This document shows, piece by piece, positions 1 to 5,621 of a stretch of DNA of 8,178 nucleotides. The notes below the pieces were generated by a model. It was not told where the DNA came from. It made no database searches and was given only the letters and a program-made list of their open reading frames with translations. The DNA is taken from NCBI GenBank assembly GCA_937892345.1, contig CALAGF010000125.1, positions 1-8,178 of the forward strand, written 5' to 3'. The stretch is from an uncultured Rhodocyclaceae bacterium (GTDB lineage: Bacteria > Pseudomonadota > Gammaproteobacteria > Burkholderiales > Rhodocyclaceae). Every line of letters begins with the position of its first letter. Positions within the stretch are counted from its first letter, which is position 1. The position numbers and the translations under genes are program-made.

Positions 1-50
1 TACGAGATACCACTGTGTGACTGGAGTTCAGACGTGTGCTCTTCCGATCT
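1..50. other. Untrimmed Illumina TruSeq adapter/index primer (artefact)
   Basis: Bases 1-8 (TACGAGAT) are the 3' end of the P7 flow-cell sequence. Bases 9-16 (ACCACTGT) are in the place of the 8-base sample index. Bases 17-50 match the TruSeq read-2 primer and end in CTCTTCCGATCT. This is library-construction sequence, not DNA of the organism, and genomic sequence begins at 51. It creates false open frames: the plus-strand peptide MTGVQTCALPI, and on the minus strand the peptide RSEEHTSELQSH, which would be added to the truncated gene next door. Both peptides are familiar adapter translations in public databases. Any gene call crossing position 50 should be cut there. Confidence 0.98.
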
Positions 51-731
51 CTGCATTTCCGGCCAAGCCATGGCCAGCGGCTGGCGGCTGCCATCGGGGC
101 GTACCCAGATCACGGGATTGTTCTCCGGGTTCGATTTTCCTTTCAGCGTCCGCGCCAAAATTCCGTCCTGAACGCGGAGTTGATAGGTCCAGTATTCCGG
201 GGCTGTGGCGGTTCGAGGGCCGTCAAAGACTTCACAGGTAAACTTGTCTTGATGTTTGGGGGGATTTCCAGGCCTATAACCCGGCTGGATCACTTCATTT
301 CCATAGCGCCCCTCCTTGAACCACGACTCGAGTTGCCCTGTCGCAGGATTCGGCGTTTTCCAGTAGTACGACACATACCCCCGATAAGCGCAATACAACT
401 TTCCCTCGCCCAGATCCTTGATGTCATCGGTGCGGGTATGCCAGACCACCACCCGCCCCGGCGCAAAGTGGTCCTGGCGGTCGGCGTGGTAAGCCTTGCC
501 TTGTAGCCGGGGTTCGCCCGGTTTCAGGGCGGAAAAGATCACCTGCTCATTGTCGATCCACTCGACCACTGTTGCTTCGTCGACCTGGACTTCGATCCCG
601 CTATCCTTGACGGGAAAGGGGTAGTCGCGATCAGGAAAGGGGCCGCTGAATTCGAAGGCGGCTACAGGCCGTATCAGCAGAAAAAGCGGAACAAGAAGAA
701 CTTGCCAAGTACGACGGCGCGGCGGTCTCAT
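51..731 (-). CDS. Hypothetical secreted protein, 3' end cut by contig end
   Basis: I do not recognise the family. The minus-strand frame is open for 227 codons from ATG 731-729 to the contig end at 51, with no stop, so the C-terminus is missing. The frame stays open into the adapter, which must not be translated. Residues 1-25 look like a Sec signal peptide: an arginine-rich start (RRR at 5-7), a hydrophobic core at about 11-20, and VAA at 23-25 with probable cleavage before FEF. The mature part is rich in Trp, Tyr, Pro and Gly, and has two cysteines (C114, C166) that could form a disulfide in the periplasm. Segments such as VVEWIDNEQVIFSA (55-68) and VVVWHTRTDD (94-103) look like beta strands; a propeller-like fold is only a guess. 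The start is uncertain: an AGGAGG at 750-745 lies 7 nt before an in-frame TTG (737-735) but 13 nt before the ATG, so the TTG could be the true start. The gene begins 7 nt after the antitoxin stop and is probably co-transcribed with it. Confidence 0.8.
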
Positions 732-738
732 TACCAAC

Positions 739-963
739 TCAGGGCCTCCTGGGCCAAGCGATTTGTACCTGCCGATGTTGCGTAACGCAGTCGCGAAGAT
801 AGAGATTGATCAAGCTTTGGTAGGGGACGCCTGCATCAAGCGCCATGCCTTTGAAATAAATGACAACGTCTTCGGATAGTCGCATGGTGACTGGTGTTTT
901 GAGCTTTGAGGCGTAAGGATTTTTACGCGACTTCAGTTGTGAGAGATCGTATTCGGCTTTCAT
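739..963 (-). CDS. brnA: BrnA-type (ribbon-helix-helix) antitoxin, apparently orphan
   Basis: This 74-residue protein has the usual architecture of the BrnA antitoxin family. It starts with a charged N-terminus containing SRKNPYASKLK (12-22). A ribbon-helix-helix DNA-binding region follows: strand at about 24-28 (PVTMR), first helix about 31-43, and second helix about 47-63 with the typical PYQSLINLYLRDC. In the family, BrnA neutralises the RNase toxin BrnT by direct binding, and the complex represses the operon promoter. Start ATG 963-961 is preceded by GAAG/GAG-like purines within GGGAAGTGAAGAGCC. The gene lies 6 nt downstream of the stop of a brnT remnant, the normal toxin-then-antitoxin order. 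The antitoxin frame is intact, but its cognate toxin here is truncated and frameshifted, so it is probably an orphan. It may now act only as a DNA-binding protein or cross-neutralise another BrnT. Confidence 0.85.
   Translation of the reverse strand: MKAEYDLSQLKSRKNPYASKLKTPVTMRLSEDVVIYFKGMALDAGVPYQSLINLYLRDCVTQHRQVQIAWPRRP
745..750 (-). promoter_or_regulatory. Shine-Dalgarno AGGAGG for the secreted-protein gene
   Basis: The minus strand reads AGGAGG at 750-745, inside the last codons of the antitoxin gene. Its spacing is 7 nt to TTG 737-735 and 13 nt to ATG 731-729, so the usual spacing rule favours the TTG start while codon preference favours the ATG. Its strength argues that the downstream frame is a real gene. 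Confidence 0.6.
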
Positions 964-969
964 GGCTCT

Positions 970-1130
970 TCACTTCCCATAAAACGCGCTTTCACGCTTG
1001 CTTGCCTTGCGGGCTGAAATGATGCGGACAACGTGCCCTGCGTCCCTTTCGCAAAGTGAGTATGGGATGAGGCAGGCATTGCCCATCATTGAATCTGAGT
1101 TCGACGGTCAACGCCCAACGCCGGTTATTT
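970..1130 (-). pseudogene. brnT: brnT toxin remnant, 5'-deleted and frameshifted
   Basis: The minus-strand frame ending with TGA at 972-970 encodes CERDAGHVVRIISARKAS followed by KRESAFYGK. The VRIISARKASKRE stretch is the hallmark C-terminus of BrnT ribonuclease toxins, and it sits directly upstream of the BrnA gene as expected. The frame is open only back to a TGA at 1110-1108, so about half or more of the usual 80-95 residue toxin is absent. The preceding BrnT-like stretch (RRWALT...FNDGQC, about 1123-1076) is in a different frame. The frames rejoin if one copy of a tandem TGCC (GGCAGGCA on plus, 1071-1078) is removed, giving FNDGQCLIPYSL. Upstream homology stops at about 1130, exactly where the symporter gene ends, so the 5' part and promoter look deleted. 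What is seen is the motif, the frames and the 4-bp repeat; the deletion history is inference. Confidence 0.75.
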
Positions 1131-2360
1131 TCAATTCGCTGTCCTCGTCACATGCTCAACGACCAGACTGCCGATCATGTCGCCTTCAACATTGACAGCG
1201 GTTCTGACGGTGTCGAGCAGGCGGTCGATGGGGAGGAGGATGGCGATGGCTTCGGTGGGCAGGCCCACGGATTCCAGCACCAGGACCATGGAGAGCATGC
1301 CGACGCTGGGGATGCCGGGGGCGCCAATGGCGCCGAGCATGGCGACAAAAAATACGATCATCTGTTGCGCCAGATCGAGTTCGATGCCCGCGAGTCGGGC
1401 GACAAAGAGCGCGGCGGCGGCTTCATAGAGGGCGGTCCCGTCCATGTTGAGCGTGGCGCCAAGCGGGACGACGAAGCGCGCCACGTCGGGTCGTACATGT
1501 AAATGCTGCTCGGTACAACGCAGGGTGACGGGCAGGGTGGCGGCGCTGGAGCTGGTGACAAAGGCAGTTACCAGCGCTTCGCGGGCGCCTTTGAAGAAGG
1601 TGCGTGGTGAAACCCGGGTGATCAGCCAAAGCAGGCCGGGAAGGATGATCAGGCCGTGCAGCAGGGTGGTGCCTACCACGACAGCGGAAAAAGCTCCCAG
1701 GCTGAGCAATAGCGCCGTATCTTGCTTGGCGACCAGTTGCAGCAGCAAGGCTGCCAGTCCGAGCGGTGCCAGTCGCATGATCCAGCCAACGACCAGTAGA
1801 CAGAGAGCGAGCAATTCGTCCATCAGCTTGCGCAAGTGCATGAAGCGCTCGCCGCCAACCACCAGCGCGATGCCCAGGCAGAGGGCAATCATGACGATGG
1901 CGAGAATGTCACCATTGGCCAGCGCCTTGAAGGGGTTCTGGAACAAGCCGTGCAGAAATTGTGCGGCGTAGTCGGTCAGCGGCATTTGTTGGGCTTGGTA
2001 ATTGCGCGTGGCGTCGGCAAACATCGCCAGTTGCAAACCCTCTCCCGGCCGAAACAGATGCGCAGCGGCAAAGCCGAGCAGGATGGCCACTGCCATGGTG
2101 GCAAAAAAGAAAATCAGCGTGGCTTTCCAGACCCGGTGCATTTCATGATGGGCGCGCAGATTGGCAACGCCGCTGACGATGGAGGCAAATACCAGCGGGA
2201 CCAGCACCATGCGCAGCAAGTCCAGAAACAGGGTGCCGACCAGCTTGGCGCCATAAAGCACGGGCGGTGCAGCCGGTGGCGTCGCAGCCAGCCAGGCGCC
2301 GGCAGCCAGGCCCAAGGCACAGCCGATCAGAATTTGAACATTGAGTGAGGGCAGCTTCAT
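1131..2360 (-). CDS. Glutamate/C4-dicarboxylate:cation symporter (DAACS family)
   Basis: This inner-membrane carrier of the GltP/DctA/GltPh family takes up acidic amino acids or C4-dicarboxylates with H+ or Na+. With the start at ATG 2360-2358 it has 409 residues, normal for the family. Signature elements appear in order: the serine-rich hairpin-1 tip SSSAATLP (270-277), the TM7 NMDGT motif (305-309), the hairpin-2 segment GAPGIPS (346-352), and the TM8 pattern DRLLDTVRTAVN (379-390). The last carries the equivalents of GltPh D390, D394, R397, T398 and N401. The arginine (R386 here) favours an acidic substrate; glutamate, aspartate and dicarboxylates cannot be told apart. An ATG pair farther upstream (2414) would add 18 non-family residues and overlap the divergent leader, so I prefer 2360, though neither has a strong ribosome site. 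Its stop abuts the brnT remnant, so the last residues could have been altered by that junction. Confidence 0.92.
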   Translation of the reverse strand: MKLPSLNVQILIGCALGLAAGAWLAATPPAAPPVLYGAKLVGTLFLDLLRMVLVPLVFASIVSGVANLRAHHEMHRVWKATLIFFFATMAVAILLGFAAAHLFRPGEGLQLAMFADATRNYQAQQMPLTDYAAQFLHGLFQNPFKALANGDILAIVMIALCLGIALVVGGERFMHLRKLMDELLALCLLVVGWIMRLAPLGLAALLLQLVAKQDTALLLSLGAFSAVVVGTTLLHGLIILPGLLWLITRVSPRTFFKGAREALVTAFVTSSSAATLPVTLRCTEQHLHVRPDVARFVVPLGATLNMDGTALYEAAAALFVARLAGIELDLAQQMIVFFVAMLGAIGAPGIPSVGMLSMVLVLESVGLPTEAIAILLPIDRLLDTVRTAVNVEGDMIGSLVVEHVTRTAN

Positions 2361-2414
2361 AACGGGGATTTTCAAATCAGGCGGCCATTTTAATCCGAAG
2401 GCCTGTGGCATCAT

Positions 2415-2437
2415 CCGGGCATTATTTGGAGTCCCGG
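2415..2437. repeat. Short inverted repeat CCGGG-N13-CCCGG in divergent intergenic region
   Basis: CCGGG (2415-2419) and CCCGG (2433-2437) form a perfect 5-bp inverted repeat just before the pyrophosphohydrolase start. The loop holds a CATTAT that could serve as a -10 element and the GGAG ribosome site (2428-2431). It could be a small operator or an mRNA hairpin, but five base pairs in GC-rich DNA may be chance. Confidence 0.25.
2428..2431 (+). promoter_or_regulatory. Ribosome binding site GGAG deciding the ATG 2441 start
   Basis: GGAG lies 9 nt before ATG 2441-2443. This supports that start over a GTG at 2405, which would add 12 residues not expected in the family. Confidence 0.6.
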
Positions 2438-2440
2438 CTG

Positions 2441-2797
2441 ATGACTGACCTGAAATCCCTTGCCAACGAGATCACGGCATTTCGCGATGCGCGTGATTGG
2501 CGGCAGTTTCATTCCCTGCGCAACCTGATTGTCTCGCTGAATCTGGAGGCAGGTGAGTTACTGGAATTGACGCAATGGCAGCGCGATGAGGAAATCGAGG
2601 CCATCCCCGAGCATCCGCAAAAAAGCGAGGCTTTGCGCGATGAATGTGCCGATGTCCTGCTGTATCTGCTGCTGATTGCCGACAAGGCCGGTTTTGATCT
2701 GGCCGAGGCCGCGCACGCCAAATTGGTCAAAAATGCAGCCAAATACCCGGTGGACAAGGCGTTCGGTTCTCGCGCCAAATACACCGAGTTGGGCTGA
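2441..2797 (+). CDS. MazG-like nucleotide pyrophosphohydrolase
   Basis: This 118-residue all-alpha NTP pyrophosphohydrolase is of the small MazG-like/RS21-C6 (dCTP pyrophosphatase) type. These enzymes hydrolyse (d)NTPs to (d)NMP and PPi and clean damaged or excess nucleotides in the cytosol. The Mg-binding signature ExxE...ExxD is present as E36-A-G-E39 (in LNLEAGELLE) and E68-C-A-D71 (in RDECADVLLYLL). The C-terminal KLVKNAAKYP (94-103) followed by VDKAFGS is typical of the RS21-C6-like branch and probably contacts the nucleotide. It is a single-domain form, unlike the tandem E. coli MazG. It stands alone, divergent from the symporter with an 80-bp gap, and ends 12 bp before the converging rlmJ stop, leaving no room for a dedicated terminator. 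Substrate preference cannot be read from the sequence. Confidence 0.93.
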   Translation: MTDLKSLANEITAFRDARDWRQFHSLRNLIVSLNLEAGELLELTQWQRDEEIEAIPEHPQKSEALRDECADVLLYLLLIADKAGFDLAEAAHAKLVKNAAKYPVDKAFGSRAKYTELG

Positions 2798-2809
2798 ACG
2801 AAGGGCCGA

Positions 2810-3655
2810 TCAGCTGCTCTGGCTTTCCAGTGTGTAGCGGGCGCCCGGTCCCTGTGCCAGCAGACTGCTCAGTGCCGGCAGGGTTTCATGCAGCGTTTTC
2901 TCTAAAGTCCACGGTGGATTGATGATGAACATGCCGCTGCCGTGCATGCCAAAGCCGTCACTCGACGGAGCGCGAACTTCCAGCGTGGCATGCAGCCAGT
3001 CCTTGACACCCAGCCGCTTCAGTCGGTCCGGCAGTTCGCGGGATTCCAGCTTGGGCAGCATCGGGTACCACAGCGCGTAAGTGCCGGTGGCAAACCGTTT
3101 GAGCGCGTCTTGCAAACCTTTGACGACTGCAACGTAATCGTTGCGGGTTTCGTAAGAGGGATCGATCAGTACCAGTCCACGTCGTGGTGGCGGCGGCAGC
3201 ACCGCCTTCAGGCCGACAAAGCCGTCACCTTCGGTGATCGTGACCTGACGGCCGCTGCCTTTGAAACATTCGATCAGCAATTTGCTGTCGGTGCTGTGCA
3301 TTTCGTAGAGGCGCAGGCGATCGGATTCGCGCAGCAATTGCCGGGCAAGCCAGGGCGAACCGGGGTAATGCTTGAGTTGGCCATCCGGATTGAGCATTTT
3401 GATGAAATCGAGGTAGTCGACCGCAGCAGCGGGCAAGCTGCTGGCTTCCCACAGGCGACCGACGCCATCGCGCCATTCCGCCAGTTTGTTGGCGTGGGTG
3501 GAGTCCAGTGCGTAGCGTCCGGCACCGGCATGGGTGTCGACGATCCAGAACGGCGCGGGCTTTTCGCCCATGTACTGCGCAATCTGGAGCAGGATCAGGT
3601 GTTTGAGCACGTCGGCATGATTGCCGGCGTGATAGGCATGGCGATAGCTGAGCAT
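2810..3655 (-). CDS. rlmJ: 23S rRNA (adenine(2030)-N6)-methyltransferase RlmJ
   Basis: RlmJ methylates N6 of A2030 in 23S rRNA with S-adenosylmethionine. At 281 residues the protein matches the E. coli enzyme (about 280). It opens with the family signature YRHAYHAGNHADVLKH (4-19). The SAM-binding motif I region is DTHAGAGRY (40-48), the acidic motif II region is around YEMH (117-120), and the catalytic motif IV is DPSYE (165-169). The C-terminal GMFIINPPW (241-249) is also typical. The second proline of the usual DPPY is a serine here; the flanking residues are intact and I expect activity. The start ATG 3655-3653 lacks a clear Shine-Dalgarno. It lies 21 bp after the stop of the PilZ-like gene on the same strand, so the two are probably one transcription unit. 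Confidence 0.95.
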   Translation of the reverse strand: MLSYRHAYHAGNHADVLKHLILLQIAQYMGEKPAPFWIVDTHAGAGRYALDSTHANKLAEWRDGVGRLWEASSLPAAAVDYLDFIKMLNPDGQLKHYPGSPWLARQLLRESDRLRLYEMHSTDSKLLIECFKGSGRQVTITEGDGFVGLKAVLPPPPRRGLVLIDPSYETRNDYVAVVKGLQDALKRFATGTYALWYPMLPKLESRELPDRLKRLGVKDWLHATLEVRAPSSDGFGMHGSGMFIINPPWTLEKTLHETLPALSSLLAQGPGARYTLESQSS

Positions 3656-3676
3656 CGGTGAATTTTCGTTGGGATA

Positions 3677-5200
3677 TCAGTTGGGCTGTCTGGCCAGGGC
3701 AAACAGTTCGATGCCGTCGTTGGCTTCGATGCATTTTCCCAGAGTGCGTTCCTGGGATTGGCCATTCATGTGCAGACGGATTTTTCCGCCGGCTCGGCTG
3801 GCGCCGGGACGCAGGACGATGCCCGCGTAATCGCTATGGGCGTTGAGGCTGTTCAGGTAGATGGCGTGCTGGCGCTTGCGACCGGGAATGTCGACTTCAA
3901 TCGCGCTGGCCTGCGGCCCGAGGATTTGCAGCCCGACTTCCAGACGATTGCCCGTTGCCGAAATTCTGCGGATCAGGCCGATCTGCACCTTGCTTGATTC
4001 GCGCGGTTGCATGGCAACCAGATCGCCGACGCCGTGTTGCCATTTGTCGCCCTTGTCGAAACGCAGGCGAAAGCCGCCGGGGCTTTCATCGACAATGCTC
4101 CATTCCGAGGGCTTGACGCCACCGCTTTCCGGGCGGGAGATGGCGTCGACCGAACGACGGGAATACGCCAGTTCCTCAATGAAACCCACCACCTGCGCCA
4201 GGCCGCCGACGACATTGGCGTGTGGCCGGGTCCGACTGCGCTGATGACGCCGTGCGTTACTGCCGGCGAGCGCGTTGCGCATCGACCTGAGCAGGGGTTT
4301 GGAAATCCCGAGCGCCGGCGTGGGCTCAGACTCGCCGTCAATGGCGTTGATGTTGCGGTCGAGTACATCAAGTGCCTTCAGGCAATCCACAACCCGGACA
4401 TGAATCGGGTATTCCTCGGCGACAAGGCGGGTCAGCGGCATGCCTGAGCGGCCTTCTTCAAGATTGATCAGGAAGCTGCAGCTGATATCGACGCTGCTTG
4501 CAGCCGGGATGGCATCAAGAATGACGGCGAATGGCGCCAACTGGTAGGCGCAGGCATGAATCGCGTTGAGATCAACCCGCTGCAGTTTGGTCGGATCAAA
4601 CCAGGCGCAGAGTAGTGCGGCAACATACTCGCGTTCGATGGGTGCTATTTCGTTGCGCTCGGCGGTCAGCGCCGCATTCATCGCCTGCGTGTACAGCTCG
4701 TGCAGCATTTGCCACGATGCGGATGAGGGCAGGGCATAAGCGCGATAAGCCAGCACCTGACGGCGGGCAATCATCTGCATTGCGCCACGGATCGCGCGAA
4801 AGAAGATCGCCCCCTGACTTTTTGCCTGCGGCGAGCGCAACAGGCCACGTGCACAGCTTGCGTAACTGTGGGCAATCGATTTCAGCAGATTGTCGGCGTT
4901 CAGCGCAGCATCGGTCACCTCACGCGGCAGGGGAAGTGCCGATTCGGTGATTGTCAGCTCAAGCGGCGGCAGGAGATTGTCGATTTCATGCCGCACTTCT
5001 TCCAGTTGCTTGAATCGAAGTTGCAGGTCGCCCTGAGCGCTGATGCGCGGGACGATGACTTTCGCCAGTTTGACGATTGCTTCGTCCGGGGACAGACCAA
5101 CCAGCGTGCCGGCGGCACTGCGCGTGCCACCTGACCCGTCGTGGGACATGAAGGGGAGCAAATCGCGAAGGCGCCAGAGGGTGGGATTCATGTTTGGCAT
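3677..5200 (-). CDS. Conserved hypothetical protein with PilZ-like C-terminal region
   Basis: This 507-residue protein has no signal peptide or membrane span and is probably cytosolic. Residues 1-300 are mostly alpha-helical with no motif I recognise (helical blocks about 38-80, 95-155, 160-230). Residues 315-330 are arginine-rich (RRHQRSRTR) and offer RxxxR spacing (R317/R321, R321/R325). After them come beta-rich segments with WSIVDESPGGFRLRF (367-381), containing D371-x-S373-x-x-G376. This matches the (D/N)xSxxG motif of PilZ domains. A strand-type VQIGLIRRIS...LEVGLQILGP (405-429) follows, as in many PilZ folds. PilZ domains bind cyclic di-GMP through RxxxR plus DxSxxG, but here about 40 residues separate the arginine patch from DESPGG, so the domain may be degenerate. 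ATG 5200 and ATG 5191 are both possible starts; neither has a good ribosome site. It precedes rlmJ by 21 bp. Function unknown; c-di-GMP binding is an inference. Confidence 0.8.
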   Translation of the reverse strand: MPNMNPTLWRLRDLLPFMSHDGSGGTRSAAGTLVGLSPDEAIVKLAKVIVPRISAQGDLQLRFKQLEEVRHEIDNLLPPLELTITESALPLPREVTDAALNADNLLKSIAHSYASCARGLLRSPQAKSQGAIFFRAIRGAMQMIARRQVLAYRAYALPSSASWQMLHELYTQAMNAALTAERNEIAPIEREYVAALLCAWFDPTKLQRVDLNAIHACAYQLAPFAVILDAIPAASSVDISCSFLINLEEGRSGMPLTRLVAEEYPIHVRVVDCLKALDVLDRNINAIDGESEPTPALGISKPLLRSMRNALAGSNARRHQRSRTRPHANVVGGLAQVVGFIEELAYSRRSVDAISRPESGGVKPSEWSIVDESPGGFRLRFDKGDKWQHGVGDLVAMQPRESSKVQIGLIRRISATGNRLEVGLQILGPQASAIEVDIPGRKRQHAIYLNSLNAHSDYAGIVLRPGASRAGGKIRLHMNGQSQERTLGKCIEANDGIELFALARQPN

Positions 5201-5208
5201 TGGGAAAT

Positions 5209-5225
5209 CGGATCATTATTATCCG
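5209..5225. promoter_or_regulatory. Palindrome with possible -10 (GATAAT) upstream of the PilZ-like gene
   Basis: CGGAT (5209-5213) and ATCCG (5221-5225) form a 5-bp inverted repeat with a 7-nt AT-rich centre. On the minus strand it contains GATAAT (5223-5218), a near-consensus -10 that would start transcription about 10 nt before ATG 5200. No convincing -35 is seen, so an activator or operator role is possible. The 79-bp gap between the divergent genes must hold both promoters. Confidence 0.3.
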
Positions 5226-5247
5226 GCAAATTCATCTTAAGTTGGGT

Positions 5248-5253
5248 AAGGAG
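5248..5253 (+). promoter_or_regulatory. AAGGAG, possible ribosome site for an upstream TTG start
   Basis: AAGGAG lies 8 nt before the in-frame TTG at 5262 but 26 nt before ATG 5280. If used, the DUF3301 protein gains six residues (MRILRP). It competes with the reading of TATACT at 5267-5272 as a -10 element. Confidence 0.35.
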
Positions 5254-5266
5254 TTGGTGCCTTGCG

Positions 5267-5272
5267 TATACT
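5267..5272 (+). promoter_or_regulatory. Possible -10 element TATACT before the DUF3301 gene
   Basis: TATACT differs from TATAAT at one position. A start site about 7-8 nt downstream would fall at or next to the A of ATG 5280, giving a leaderless or near-leaderless mRNA. The best upstream candidate for a -35, TTGGGT at 5242-5247, is weak and 19 nt away. Confidence 0.3.
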
Positions 5273-5279
5273 TCGGCCG

Positions 5280-5621
5280 ATGAATTTTTCCGAAATCCTT
5301 GTCATTGCAATGCTCGGCGCCCTGGCGTGGTTCTGGCTGGACAGCCTGAGTGCGCGAGAAGTCGGGATGGCCGCCGTGCGTCAGGCATGTGCCGAGGAAG
5401 ACCTGCAACTGCTCGACGAAACGGTCGCCGGCAAGCAGATTTCCCTGGCGCGCGACGCCAACGGTCGACTGCGCTGGCGCCGGGTTTTTGTCTTTGAATA
5501 CAGCGATACCGGCAACAACAGGCGCAGCGGTAGCATCAGCCTCCTTGGGCACGATGTCGAGTTTCTGCATGTCCGCCCGAATCTTTACGTGATACCGAGT
5601 CCCCATGAAAACGAGCATTGA
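5280..5621 (+). CDS. Small single-span membrane protein, DUF3301 family
   Basis: From ATG 5280 the protein has 113 residues. An N-terminal hydrophobic segment (about 5-20, ILVIAMLGALAWFWLD) is a likely membrane anchor. A conserved-type soluble part follows: SLSAREVGMAAVRQAC (21-36), LQLLDETVA (41-49), and an RLRWRRVFVFEYSD (63-76) strand region, ending near HVRPNLYVIPS. This arrangement matches DUF3301, short proteobacterial proteins of unknown function. The tail contains charged His/Glu residues. The start could instead be TTG 5262, which has a good ribosome site. Its 3' end overlaps the mutarotase gene by 17 nt, so the two are almost certainly translated from one mRNA. That suggests a shared role, but no function is known. 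Confidence 0.85.
   Translation: MNFSEILVIAMLGALAWFWLDSLSAREVGMAAVRQACAEEDLQLLDETVAGKQISLARDANGRLRWRRVFVFEYSDTGNNRRSGSISLLGHDVEFLHVRPNLYVIPSPHENEH

Noticed and set aside
17..506. Plus-strand open frames beginning MTGVQTCALPI and MLFRS
   Set aside because: Both start inside the adapter and run antisense to the minus-strand secreted-protein frame, which has a signal peptide and a strong ribosome site.
739..1130. A functional BrnT-BrnA toxin-antitoxin pair
   Set aside because: The antitoxin is intact, but the toxin lacks its N-terminal part and is frameshifted as given.
998..1502. Plus-strand frames across the brnT remnant and the symporter 3' end
   Set aside because: They are antisense shadows; the minus strand carries the recognisable BrnT and symporter motifs.
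1131..2414. Longer symporter start at ATG 2414
   Set aside because: The extra 18 residues (MMPQAFGLK...) do not resemble the family N-terminus and would run into the leader of the divergent gene. ATG 2360 begins directly with MKLPSLNVQILIG.
2942..3661. 239-residue plus-strand frame opposite rlmJ
   Set aside because: It has no family resemblance, and rlmJ on the other strand has all its methyltransferase motifs.
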